Source: Persicaria tinctoria
Lineage: Eukaryota > Streptophyta > Magnoliopsida > Caryophyllales > Polygonaceae
DNA: 64,000 nucleotides
NCBI GenBank assembly: GCA_037127255.1
Contig: JBANSL010000008.1
Coordinates: forward strand, 6,782,896-6,846,895
Reading direction: 5' to 3'
Part shown: piece after piece, positions 35,286 through 46,896 of the stretch
How positions within the stretch are numbered: position 1 is the stretch's first letter
How the letters are laid out: the number at the start of each line of letters is the position of its first letter
Notes under the pieces: model-generated
Database searches by the model: none
Told to the model about the DNA's origin: nothing
Seen by the model: only the letters and a program-made list of their open reading frames with translations
Position numbers and translations under genes: made by a program

Positions 35286-36515
35286 TTAGCCAGGTTGAGC
35301 GTGTCTATCTTTACAGAACGGCGAGCCAGAGGGAGCCATGAGGCCAAGGCTCTGCATCACCTTCAACCTCCGCGGACTAAACTCTACAGACTTTTCCACT
35401 GCTGTCAAATCCTGTCAAGTGCGAACGAAATGGATAATTTATGCCTTAAAAAAGACTAAAGGATTGCTAGATTCAACATTAATAACGACGCTATATGAGT
35501 TTTAACAATCAAAGGATCCAAATATGCACACTCACAGCAACAGGTATATCACACTTGTCCTTCTCCCGAGCCTCATCTTGTTTAGCCCTGCGTTTCGATT
35601 TCTTGTTGCTTGATTCTCTAGGAATCCGCTGTCCTTTCGTATCTACACCAAAACAATGATTCAGCATTAGTGAATCTATGCCATAAGCCCATAAGGTATT
35701 CGTATATGTGGGTCTGGATGTAGAAGAAAACGTCTCATTGACAAGATAGCAAGAGAAAAAGGCCAACCTCTAGAGTCGGAACTGTTGTCAGATTTATCCG
35801 ATGAAGAATTCAGTAACGCCTATAACAGGATTGATCGCGGCATGTTTAAATATGTCTTCCAAGAAAGAAATACCAAGACATTTCGGAATATTGGCTTACT
35901 TGGTCGATAGCCTTCTGAACCATATCATGCCAACTGCAGTTCTCCTGCTCAAGCATCTGGCAAGCCAAATGAATCATGAAAACACGTCTATCGGATACTC
36001 CATATGAAACTATATTCAAGTAACCAAGGAACACGAAAGAAAGGAATAAACAATTGACATACGTTCTTGAACTCGGACAGACTTTTAATCGGTTGCATAT
36101 GGTAAACACTGCAAAGTCATGGCATCATAAACAGATTTTTGTTTTTTGTTTTTAAAAGAAGAAGCATAAACGAAAACAATAGCTCGGTGAAGGTACTCAC
36201 TACTCATAGCTTCCATAGAGCCGGAGGAGGACTGCTCCTTTCAATTTTTTACGAGGCCTACTATTTTCACTTACTGAGTTCTCATCAACAACCTATCAAA
36301 AATCATAGACATAAGAAAAGAAAAACATGATTGATGAAGTCTCTCAAAAGGAATGAAGGAAAGCGAGGTAGAAACAAGGTGGATTCGACATTCAAAGTGA
36401 TACATACCTGTGCAGGCCACCATGAAAAGCCTCGAAGCTTCAGCCACGTGATGTCTCCTGGTTTTAATCCCGCATTGCAATCTCTCCTGCAGTTAGTAAG
36501 GCGCGGGCTTTTCAT
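35286..36515 (-). CDS. Small PWWP-domain protein
   Basis: Putative chromatin reader of 195 residues. Minus-strand exons: 36515-36408, 36292-36201, 36108-36063, 35956-35900, 35819-35768, 35642-35536, 35411-35286; all GT-AG and in frame. The PWWP domain starts at residue 20 with GDITWLKLRGFSWWPAQVVDE; the core is SWWP (31-34). It continues through LLRLYGSYEY and IKSLSEFKN, the usual Tudor-like fold sequence. The middle is basic and serine-rich with a likely nuclear localisation signal (NKKSKRRAKQ). The C terminus has RLKVMQSLGLMAPSGSPF, a motif I recall from plant PWWP proteins. PWWP domains bind methylated histone H3 and DNA (family knowledge); no substrate is known here. The leader probably has an intron (acceptor just before 36520, donor near 37550). 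Exon 4 has a competing acceptor that would break the frame. Confidence 0.83.
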
Positions 36516-37765
36516 CCTTCACTGTTAAACATAATGTAATAAAAACATTAATTTCACTTCATTAAGCAACTAACATTCCATAAAACCACTACAATAAATT
36601 TAACCAAGAACTAGTGTACAATTTTTTTTCATCTTCCACAATCGATGATGACCAATCAATCTCATAATAAACGACATCGAAACAAAACACTTAGTAGGAT
36701 GGCTTTCAGCAATAGAATACCTATATTGTTCTTTCATACAAGGCATTACCACATTTCTACTTATGTTTTTGCAACACATGTACTTAGCTCATAATCAAGC
36801 AATAAATTTCAGATGCTACAAATCAGAAAAGCAAAACAACTTGACAATCCACCGGGTTAAACGCATAACACATCAAAATTAACAATTTCTGTAAATGAAC
36901 ACAATAATTAGCCCATCAACTCTGATCCTGACAATCCAATAGTTCATCCAAACCACACCAGACATGTATATATGAGATAAAATTGCCAAACTAGACCTCA
37001 ATTTCAGGTTTTCTGGCAGCATAGATAGTAGTAATTAAAAAAAAAAAAAGGCGAAAAATTGCCAAAAAAAAACATGACAACAGATTAACAAGGGGGTCAT
37101 GATACCAAATTCTACCAATTTCCCCAAGTTTCTGAGAAGCCAAACAAGGCATAAACGTTCAGTATTTCCCCCCTTTCCGGTTTCCTAGGAACACAATTTC
37201 ACACAGAAAACACAGTCCATTAATTGAACAAACGATCGATACTCCAAACAAACACCCAATGACTAGGGCGAGACGAGCATTGAACAAAGCAGTGAAGATA
37301 AGAACCCTAACCCAAGTTCAGAGCCGTTTGATCTGAAACCCAAAATTGATTTGAGCACCACAATCTAACCCACAAAAGATTCAAGGGTTTAGCTTTTGTG
37401 GACGTTTCGGATCATAAAAATCCTCTCTTTAAGGAAACAATACAGTACATTTCCCAGAAGAAGAAAATAAGCATTAAAAAAGACCGTCTTTTTTTCTTCT
37501 TCTCAGAGATGAAGATTGACCAGAAAGAAAGGGCGGGAAGAAGACTTACAACGGGTTAGGAGGAGAGTGTAGAAGGAAACGAAACGAAGAGGAAGAGGAG
37601 GAGACGAAAGGAGAAAGAGGTGGGGGCGTCAAGAAGCGGGAGATGGACGACAGCTTTACTATTTGCAGGAACTGCTGTTTTTATGGGCTCTCTTCACACA
37701 CTCCTGACACATTTTTTGAACTCCTCTCACTTTCCACTTTTTCATGTACTCTGTATTTTTTATTT
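36516..37765 (-). other. 5' leader intron and promoter of the PWWP gene
   Basis: An acceptor (tttaacag) lies just upstream of the start codon. Read on the minus strand, a donor-like cgttg|taagtc lies near 37550 with purine-rich leader sequence upstream of it. The region is otherwise non-coding. The nested transposon at 37766 begins roughly 150 bp beyond the inferred 5' end of the gene, so it sits in the promoter. Confidence 0.4.
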
Positions 37766-37868
37766 GGGTAAAATAAACTTATGGTCCCTGAACTTTAACC
37801 AAATGTTCAAACGAGTCCCTGAACTTTATTTTTGTTCATTGAAGTCCCTGAACTTTGATACTTTGTAT

Positions 37869-38050
37869 TAGGGGTGGGCACAAATCCCGCAAATCCCGAT
37901 CCCGTCCCGGTCCCGTCCCGATCCCGTCCCGATCCCGGTGGGATTTAGGACAAAATAGCGAATCCCGTCCCGATCCCGTCCCGCAAAAATTATGCGGGAC
38001 GAAACGCGGGACGATCCCGGTGGGATCCCGCAAATCCCGTCCCGTCCCGC

Positions 38051-38108
<58 letters not shown>

Positions 38109-38413
38109 TTTTACAATAATAATAATATTATTATTATAATATTATAATAATATTATTATTATAATATTATAGAATAATAATAATATATTATTTTGAGCAA
38201 ATATTATTTATAACTATAATAATAATTTTCAATTTTCAATTTATAATAATAATAATATTATTATTATATAATATTATAATAATATAATATAATTTAATAA
38301 TAATATTAATTTATATCATATTATATTTTTTTCTTGTAAAGTATAATTATTTTATAATAATAACAATAAAAATAAGTAATATTATTTTATTTTATTTTTA
38401 ATTATAATGTGGG

Positions 38414-38452
<39 letters not shown>

Positions 38453-39300
38453 ATAAAAACATATTACAAGAAATTAGTGGGCAACCGAGATACTATATGG
38501 GCACCCACCCCTTTAGCGATAACAAAGCCAAGTCTAGTAAAAATATAACGTGCAGCACGAGCCCCAGCATCCTGAGATACCGAGAATTTCTGAATCCGCT
38601 TCAGCAATGCAACCGCATCTGTATCCAACTCCCCCAATGAAGAGAATGAGAAGGGTAGGAAACCATAAACAGCCGCCGTACACAAATCTCGATACTTGAC
38701 ACACTTACGTCGAGCAGCATCAACAACAGCACGACCAGGCATAAAGTCAGAAATTTCAGACTGAGTCAATGGAGATGATCCCATCAAATCGACACACACA
38801 TCCCGCCCATTTAGAGTTACAAGAGGCAAATAGCTAATTAAATACGGTATTCTTCCTAACTATCAATCGATAATTAGACAATATTGGTAAATCTTGTCTC
38901 AATTCCTTTCCGTCCTCATCTAGTAAGATAATGTAGCCAGATATGTTGAATATTATAATTAATTATACAATCATTGTATGAATTAATAATAGTATTATAA
39001 TATTATTATTATTATTATTGAATAATATAGTTGAGAATAATACCGTATTCTACATATTATACTAAATAATGAATTATGAAAGCATTTTTCACTTTGCAAA
39101 TTTATATAATATTTTATTATTTTTATATGCGGGACAAGGCCCGTCCCGTCCCGATCCCGTCCCGTCCAGACACCATCCCGTCCCGATCCCGTCCCGAAAA
39201 AAAAATGTCAATCCCGTCCCGATCCCGTCCCGAAAAAAATTCGCGGGACGAGTCCCGTCCCGGCCCAATCCCGTCCCGTCCCGTCCCGTGCCCACCCCTA
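37869..39300. mobile_element. hAT element nested in the MULE terminal repeat
   Basis: It begins taggggtgggcac and ends gtgcccaccccta, a 13-bp perfect TIR. The 8-bp target ctttgtat is duplicated exactly at 37861-37868 and 39301-39308, diagnostic of hAT transposition. Both subterminal regions (37880-38050, 39130-39290) are packed with 'cccgatcccgtcccg' motifs in mirrored orientation, which in hAT elements are usually transposase-binding sites. The interior has TAA/TTA microsatellites (38054-38107, 38415-38451) and a 121-codon frame of other origin (38464-38829). No hAT transposase is present, so it is non-autonomous. Confidence 0.88.
38464..38829 (-). pseudogene. Retroelement-like coding fragment captured inside the hAT element
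   Basis: An uninterrupted 121-codon frame with normal amino-acid composition. It contains VCVDLMG, a conserved-looking ARRKCVKYRDLC, and YGFLPFSFSSLGEL, then FVIAKGVGAHIV.RLP near the end. From memory this resembles the C-terminal, endonuclease-like part of plant non-LTR retroelement proteins, with an aspartate and a lysine spaced as in PD-(D/E)XK nucleases; I cannot confirm this without a search. It has no upstream partner here, so it is a fragment. Its frame is intact although its host element is non-coding. Confidence 0.45.
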
Positions 39301-40825
39301 CTTTGTATACATTTGGTCTCTCTGTTGGTAAATTTGTTAAATATGTGTTAAGTAATGATATGGAATCAATGTATTTTTGTATTAATTACATGAGTTAGGT
39401 TATACAATTGTAATTGCCCGGTATTTGTTTTACTAAAGTAAAAAATTAAGCTTTTTTCTTATCAAAAGTCATCATATATAATAGAGTTTTCTTAAAACAA
39501 AGCATATTTTAATTTTTTTTTTTTTTTTATCAAAAACACTTTCTATTTTTTTTTAACAAATGTTATAATTTTCCAATAATAGTTTATTTTAATGACTAAA
39601 GTTTCCTTATTTAATTAAAAACAGAGTTTATTTTGTCAACACAAATAGAATTTATTTTTTATAGCAAAAGTATAGTTTTTTTTTAACAAAACACATTTTA
39701 ATTTTTTTAATTAAATAAGAAAATTTCGATCATTAAAATACTTTAAAATAAAATATCAACGGAAAATTATGTCATTTAGTTGGAATATAGAAAGTTTTTT
39801 TATTATAAAAAATATTTTTTAAAAACATATATTTTTAATATAATATAATTTTTTTACTTTATTTAAACAAATACTAAGCAATTACATGTGTATAACCTAA
39901 CTTATTCCATTAATATACCAAAATATATTGATTCTATATCATTATTTAACACATATTTTACAAATTTACTAACAGATGGACCAAATGTGTACAAAGTATC
40001 AAAGTTCAGGGACTTTAATGAACAAAGATAAAGTTCAGGGATCCGTTTGAACATTTGATCAAAATTAAGGGACTATAGGTGGATTTTACCCTTTTTTATT
40101 TTAAACTGTGGTTGTTTTAAATTTAAATAAATTTGATATTAATATATACTGTATTTAAATCAATAATTAATTTATTTTCATATATTTTTAATTGTTAATG
40201 TAATTTTTAAATTCTTCTATAAAATAATAAAGGTTTTTATAAATTCAAAGGTTTTGGTTTTGGATTTTTCTCTCATTAAGTTATTCATTTCTAAACAAAA
40301 ATTAGAGAATTTGTTAGATTAAATATCTAAACATTTCTTCAAATAGGATAATTTTAATAATTTAAAAGAGCGGTTGAAGATGCTCTTATAATTTAATGTA
40401 ATTGAATAAAAGCATAAGGTCATGCACACCCGATAACACTTCTGCTCTTCCCTTAATTCACTTTTCCCTGCCACATCAGCATAAGAACACCCCTTTACCT
40501 TTTCAGCAATTCTACCCACATCCGTGCATCTCACTTCCGAGCCCTTCACCCACTTTTTAATCATTTTGATTTTTAATAAATATTTCATAATAATAATTAC
40601 AATAATAATAATAATAATAATAAATATTATTATTATTTAAATATTTTTGAAATCATTTTTTTCCCAACAATTATATAAATAATAAAACAATACACGTTAA
40701 AAAAACAACTACATAATCAAATTGCAATAATTCAGGTACAAGATTAAAATGAGCATACAAAAAAATTCAAAACGCTTATTCAAAGGGAAAACAAAAGCTA
40801 TTGATGGAATTGAAGCATCATTTAT

Positions 40826-42114
40826 TCAACGCCAAAATTTTTGCCATATATGCTCAATTAAGTCGGACTTCAATTGATGATGTGAACCCGAATTTCGCAG
40901 AGCAGCCCTATTTGTTAAGAAGGCGTTCATATCGGCTGGTATTCTTGTAGGGGGTGGTTCTGGCTCATGTAAATGGTCAAACTCGGCAGTATGAATATGT
41001 AGATGGTGGGTTTCACGTTCGTCTTCCACAATCATATTGTGCAATATGATACACGCCGTCATTATTTTTCCAAGCAAATTCAAGTCCCAAACAAGAGCTG
41101 GTCGACGAATAATAGCAAAACGTTGTTGTAGAACGCCAAATGCACGCTCCACATCTTTGCGAGTTGACTCTTGGACTTGAGAAAACAACGTGTCCTTCGC
41201 ACCAAAGGGACGTCGAATCGATGGGATGAACGCTCGCCATGGCGGGTAAATTCCATCCGCGAGGTAGTATGTCATGTCATACTCATGCCCATTGATAACG
41301 AAATTTGCCTTTGGGGCTCTTCCATGCAAGACTTCATCAAATACAGGAGATCTATCAAGAACATTTATATCATTGCATTGCACGTACCTGGAGTCCCAAA
41401 AAATGCATGCCAAATCCAAAGGTCATACGATGCAACTGCTTCTAGCACAACGGTTGGTGGTTTATCCCCGCGGGCGTATTGACCCTTCCAGGCGGTTGGA
41501 CAATTCTTCCAAGTCCAATGCATACAATCAATAGATCCTACCATTCCAGGCCAACCACGTTGCTCCCCAACATGAAGTAGGTGTTGCATGTCCGCTGAGT
41601 TGGGATTTCGAAGGTACTCTACTCCAAACAAGGAGATGATCCCATCAACAAAGCCTGACAAGCACATTCGTGTTGTTGTAGCACCAATACGGATATAGTC
41701 GTCCACCATGTCAGTTACAACTCCGTATGCAATCATGCGTATGGCCGCAGTGCATTTTTGCAAAGGAGATAGCCCTAGCTCCCCCTTCGCATCCCGATGT
41801 TGAAAGTACGGATATGCACTAGATAGTGCATTGACAACACGCAAGAATACATGTCGCCTCATCCGAAACCGTCGCCTGAACATCCCTTCTGGATACGTCG
41901 GTGTGTCGGGGAAGTAGTCTTGCAATAGCCAGGCATGATCTCCTTCACGATCTCTATCGATGTTAGCTCGGCGTGGTCTTCGTCTTGAACTAGAAACGGG
42001 TGGTGTGTTTTCTTCAGCTAATAGCTCAACCACAAAGTCATCAAGTGTATGATCATTGAGGGTAGGAAACACTTCTGGGGGTGGATCCTGAAGTGTATGA
42101 TCCTGAAGCATCAA
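40826..42114 (-). pseudogene. Harbinger DDE transposase, frameshifted by a 5-bp duplication
   Basis: Two overlapping frames together give the whole transposase, about 428 residues if joined. The first (42114-41365) has the helix-turn-helix region and the first catalytic Asp in GSIDCMHW. The second (from 41419 down to 40826) has the second Asp context (NDINVLDRSPVF) and the Glu in ERAFGVLQQRF, then the conserved LHNMIVEDE. The break is at 41372-41381, where 'attgc' is present twice in tandem; one copy would keep frame. The product would end just after GTCNAMI. Family knowledge: this enzyme cuts and pastes the element together with ORF1. Confidence 0.88.
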
Positions 42115-42169
42115 TCTTCGTCCTTTTGAAACTCGTTTCCTCTGGCTTTTGAACTGATATTAGCCACTT

Positions 42170-42874
42170 CTACTCATTTCGAAGAATACGCCATGCGTGT
42201 TCATTCTTGAATGATGCATGCTTCCCGTGGTCCTCGTTATAGAGGATACGAGCATTGTTCATCACATCGTCTGCTGACTGCCCGCTAGCTCCAGCCCTTG
42301 ATGCTTGGATGAAATTACCTGCAAATTTACTAACATCAGCACTTAATCGTTGATAGCGTGCCCTACATTTTTTCGCATCACGTGGAGCCATCCCCTCCCT
42401 CCTGTTGTTGTAATGTGTTGCTATTCTTGACCAAAACTTTTCAAGTGACTGGCTATTTCCTTGGAGGGCATCCTTGCTAGTGTTCAACCATGCACTCAAG
42501 AGTAGCTCATCTTCCAGCTCGGACCATTGCCTTCGTCCAACACGTTCCAGCGATGGCTCCTCATCGACAACTTCTTCTTGCACATCATCTTGTGTGCTGT
42601 AAGGCGGGATGCTCTCTTGCGTAGCTCGTATTATAGGCGATTCAGTTGCATTTGAGATGGGATGTATAGTTTGAGTTGGATAACCCTAAGGGAGATGCAT
42701 TGTATTCGTATAATACGGATGAGGATTAAATTGATGTGGACGACCCTGATGGGGGTGATTCGGGGTGGGATAGTTTGAGTCAGGATGACTAGAAATAGCA
42801 TTTTGTTGAGAGTATTGAGATAACATATCATAAAAGCTTGAAGGAAAGTTGAACGGCGGTTGATTCGGGTCCAT
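42170..42874 (-). pseudogene. Harbinger ORF1 (Myb/SANT-like) with one in-frame stop
   Basis: A single frame of 234 codons runs from ATG at 42874 to the stop at 42170, broken only by TAG at 42688-42686 (codon 63). The N-terminal part is the usual MDPNQPPF, glutamine/proline/histidine-rich stretch. The C-terminal part has the SANT-like region (RRQWSELEDELLLSAWLN, then FWSRIATHYN) and ends in WRILRNE. A C-to-T change of CAG would explain the stop. ORF1 proteins bind the element's DNA and assist the transposase (family knowledge). Confidence 0.85.
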
Positions 42875-43525
42875 AACGAAGAGGAGGCCGAAATTTTTTC
42901 TTTGAATACAGGTAAAACAAAATGGAAGAGATGTATTGAGTTGCCGCTTGGATACGTCTATTTATAGACTTTTTTTTCATTACCAATAATCACACTTAGC
43001 TTATATGAATAATTTCATTTAGTTATTAATATATAATTTTATCCTCTTTTTTTTTTTACTCAAACATGTGCAAAATGGGTGTTTTTGGATAGTTAAAATT
43101 AAACTCTACTCAAATATATATTTTATTTAAAAAAAATATATGTTAAACAATTCCAAAACTAGTTAACAAATACAAGTTAATTGTTATTAATCAAAATAAT
43201 TAAATGTGCTGCCGCTTTGTACAACCTACAATTCAATTTGCTTTGTACAACAAAATATATATTAAACAATGTTGTAGCCTACTATTCCAAAAAATTGCAG
43301 ACTCACGTGTCCACCTGATAGGGACTTGAAGTCTTAAACTCTTTGCCAAGTGCTCTTCAAGCGAAATGTGTTGCCGCTAGTGTGCCGCTTCTGCAAGATT
43401 GAAATTCACCTGCCGCTTGCCATTTCCTTTTTATTTTATTTTTTAATCCGACGTGGCTCTCAAGCGGCACCCGTTTGCCGCTCCAATGCCCATGCTCTAA
43501 CATTCTTGTAAGTAGATATTTTATA

Positions 43526-43694
43526 CTCCATCTGTTAATTAAAACATGTCGTTTTAGACATTTGCACATTTTTTTAAGAAAACAAATAAAAGCAAACAAA
43601 AATATACTTATACCCCTAATTATTACTTAAAATGACATGTTTTTCTTAACAAAATTTTACTCCTAAAACGACATGTTTTTCTTAAAGAAGGGAG
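43526..43694. mobile_element. Stowaway-type MITE
   Basis: The ends ctccatctg and, inverted, ctcccttc lie between TA dinucleotides (43524-43525, 43695-43696). The two arms share 'aaaacatgtcgttttag' in inverted orientation. Size (169 bp) and termini fit the Tc1/mariner-derived Stowaway group. It is non-coding. Confidence 0.7.
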
Positions 43695-43696
43695 TA

Positions 43697-44506
43697 TAGT
43701 TTTTATTTACCAATTCGAACCTCGGAATGACCGCTCTTTATTTACCAATTCAAGTAGTATAATTTTTATTATTATAAAAAACATACGTGATCATAAATAC
43801 CATGTCTTGTCGAATGAAAAAAGGTAATGTTTTACAACATTTAACATGATATTTAAGAAAAATATTTTTTATCCCTTCAATTCCCCGAAGCAATAATGAT
43901 AAACCAATACAAATACGGAGTACTCTATTGCATAAAAAAGAATGATAATTATTGATAATGCATTGGGATTTCCTAAAAAATCAACAATTGTTGATCATAT
44001 AAATGTACTCTCTAAAACATCAAATAAACTTAATTAGATCTACTATTATGTAATGTTTCGTATCAAATAACTTAAAACTATACAATACTTTTTTTTTGGG
44101 CATTTCATTTTAATGATGTTCGTAAATTAGATAAAAGATCATAGCTCACCTTGTTATTTCAAGTGTTTTATTTCAAGAACTCGAACAATCAAGGAAAAAG
44201 AGCATAAAATCGACTCAATTCATCTCATATGGAACAAAATATCCATTTTTTTTTTATAATTTTGTACCAAACTGTTAAAAAAAAAAGTGAGTTAATTTCA
44301 AAAAAAAAAAAGACAACTATTGAGATCAAGTTGGTCGAGTGATTCATTACAAATACTAAGGTGGTGTTTGGTTAAATGTGCCCTTTCCCACCAAGTAGCC
44401 GGAGAGTGACGGAAGCAAAAACCAGTGAGTAATACGAGGCTGTGTGTAACCAAAACTGATCATCTTCTCTAGTAGCTTCTTCTCGGAAGCAAAAACCAGT
44501 AATATC
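43697..44506. other. Intergenic and 3' region of the PAC4 gene
   Basis: AT-rich DNA without genes. The last part (44413-44486) is a partial duplicate of the final PAC4 exon. Confidence 0.45.
44413..44486 (-). repeat. Partial tandem duplicate of the last PAC4 exon
   Basis: The sequence at 44413-44486 repeats 44487-44562 directly downstream (in gene sense) of the real last exon, beginning at 'aagcaaaaaccagt'. The copy still encodes EKKLLEKMIS.GYTQPR but its stop codon is altered, and it has no acceptor of its own. It should lie in the 3' untranslated region. Confidence 0.75.
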
Positions 44507-46896
44507 TTATCTAGGCTGTGTGTAACCCAAACTGATCAGCTTCTCTAGTAGCTTCTTCTCGGCCATTGCCTGAAAACACTTGACTGTTAGATGTGAAGAT
44601 CGGTAACAACTCCAGGTATATATAGGGAGGGAGAGGAAAGGGGAGAGAGTTAACCTCGATCATAGGGTTGTTTTTCGGTATGTTGCAAGCTAAAATTATA
44701 TTCAGGCCTGTTCTTAGAACTGCAGGTGATAACAGGTGAGCTAGGATGAGGTCTTACTATGACGAAAGGCAGTTTGCTAAGCTAATGGGGTAATGGACAA
44801 GGGAAAAATAATCACCTAAACGCCGGGCAATGCTGGAACCAGTGTTGTCTGAAGTTCCGCCAAAAATTGGGGAGACGCTCACGGTGTTGCTCTGCATAAA
44901 GCCATCAAAATAACGGTGAAGATCATCGTATGACAGATGCGAACAATTGCACAAGGCTAGAAATTTAAAGATCATCAATGTGACAGCAGGTTTTCCATCT
45001 TTGGTTGAGTTTCAGTCACACAGACACAAATGGAAGATGCACATGTAAATAAATTTTATAGCTCAGTTGACTTACAGGTCTTGTTGAAGCAGCTGCGTGT
45101 AGATGTCCTAATTTGGCAGAGTTGTATCCAATCCATGCATATATCTATAGTTTACAGGATAAAGATGATGCTTAAATTAGAAGAACTGAAGATAGATGCT
45201 GAATTGATCGTTATAGGAAAGGAAATCATGATTCATGATAACTATGCTCTTGAAGTATAATAGAGCATTAGAGATACTTGAGTGAAAATACACAAGTAAA
45301 ATCAACGACAACATAAAGGAGATGAAATCTCCAAAACTTTGAGGTTTTCATGAAATTCATTAGATGATCACCTACATTGAGAGGTTGCAGATGCAAGCTC
45401 ATGGTGAAAAGCAGGGATGAGCACAAAGAGTAGCTAACGGCATACTTTAGAGTTGCAGATTTCACACAATTTTTGTGTATTTAGGATATCTCAAAGAAAA
45501 AAGTTTCAAAACCACCAAATTTCTGAAAGAACCTCCCAAATCTGAAAACAGTTTTGAAACTATCTTAGCTGCAGTTTTTAAAAAGAATAAAAAGGGTCCT
45601 GTTTCAACGACTAAAATAGTAAAATGGTAACACCTTTGCCTACTTGAATTTTGGATTGTTCTATCTCATCTGAACAGCTCAATGTCAGTTTTAACTTCTA
45701 AAGAGAAAAATGAGGAAGATATGAATCTTATTTGATGGATCTTCAGCTGGGGACATTTTTTAAATTCAACATAGAGATTCCAGTAAACCACAATAGCAAT
45801 ATGTTAAATTTTGTGGATCATTTGCAATTTTGCATCTTTGAATCCTATCATACATTAAATAATGCATGAAAACAAGATGCAATGTGCAACAGGTAGTTTA
45901 CCTTATATGCGAAACTACCTGCTTAGGAAGCCGTATTATCTGAAAGTGAAGAGTAGTGCTTTCCCCAATGTCGCTAAAAGAGGTAATTTCGACACTACCA
46001 TCTTCATTGGTAGGCTGGCAAGTGGAAGTCCCTCCAATTTCTAATTGTTCCATCAATGCACACTCTAAGCTTGTCTGGAAAATATCTAAAGTTAGGCGAA
46101 AGGTATTACCGACAACAATGATTCAAATCTTATCAATATTTGCACAAGACCAGGACAATGACATCTCGAAAAATCACATTTATGCATACAAGTCAACTGA
46201 AAAAAGGAACTCATTCAACCAATAAAGCATGCATTCTAGTTCACTAAATTCAGAAAAATGGACAAGGAAAGTGCATAAATCTCTGCTATGACTTCCGACA
46301 TTGTGTGTGATATTGAATGTGCACACAATATCTTTGAAAATTTCAAAGTAGCTATAGGTCATGACATTGTGTGTGATATTGAAGTTTGTACAGTCACTAA
46401 TTACCAAGTTTCTAACCATTTCCTCAAACTGCTCTATCATACCTATTTCGCAAAATACCCCAGCACACAAACAACAATAAGCAACCTGATATTAGTAGAA
46501 TGTGTAAACGCCATGTAATTAGCACTTCAAATCGATGAATACAAAGAATTATCAACAATATCTTGTCCTCCATTCTATAACCATAGCACAAAATAGAAAT
46601 AAGCAATCATACTGAACTTGTTTCTATTTTAATAATCACAACATTTAAACTTTGGAATCCAACACAAAACCCTCAATTCAGTCCCAACTACAATCCAACA
46701 GGTGAAACTCAATTCGAAGAAGACTGTAGTTCATCCCCAATTCAACCCTGAATCAGATTAAAGAAGAAGATTGCAATTCAACCTCAATTCGAAGATCCTC
46801 CATCTACCATCCAACCCAAAGCCCCCAATTCGAAAAAAAACCCTAAATCCCAAAACCAGACGAGGAGGGAAGCGAACTTACCTCTGCTGCCGACAT
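44507..46896 (-). CDS. PAC4: Proteasome assembly chaperone 4 homologue
   Basis: 147 residues in six exons on the minus strand: 46896-46882 (only MSAAE), 46074-45919, 45144-45076, 44891-44816, 44719-44655, 44569-44507; all GT-AG and in frame. The fold signature of the PAC4/PSMG4 family is present: TTLHFQIIRLPKQ and then IYAWIGYNSAKLGHLHAAA, the conserved SNTVSVSPIFGGTSDNTGSS.IARRL, VLRTGLNIILACNIPKN, and the C-terminal EKKLLEKLISLGY. In eukaryotes PAC3-PAC4 dimers act early in building the alpha ring of the 20S proteasome in the cytosol or nucleus (family knowledge). The very short first exon makes this gene easy to miss by automated prediction. The start is fixed by the in-frame ATG and gtaagt donor. 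Confidence 0.9.

Larger units (their letters stand above)
37766..40091. mobile_element. MULE with TIRs over 200 bp, host of a nested hAT element
   Basis: The ends are gggtaaaat and its inverse, flanked by a perfect 10-bp repeat, ttttttattt, at 37756-37765 and 40092-40101. Once the nested hAT is removed, the left arm (37766-37868 plus 39309 to about 39450) pairs with the right arm (about 39840-40091) for more than 200 bp. Both arms carry three spaced copies of 'cctgaactttr' near the end and a shared 'gtaaatttgt.aaatatgtgtta' further in. The unique centre is short and AT-rich with no coding capacity, so it is a fold-back, non-autonomous MULE of about 890 bp without the nested element. Confidence 0.85.
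40418..43497 (-). mobile_element. PIF/Harbinger element with two mutated genes
   Basis: The element lies between TAA duplications at 40415-40417 and 43498-43500. Its ends, read inward, are ggtcatgcacaccc and gagcatgggcattg, a diverged TIR pair. It carries the two genes expected of the superfamily, both on the minus strand: a Myb/SANT-like ORF1 (42874-42170) and a DDE transposase (42114-40826). Each is broken by one lesion. GCCGCT-type motifs are clustered near the right end. It is a recent copy in which almost all coding sequence remains. Confidence 0.8.
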
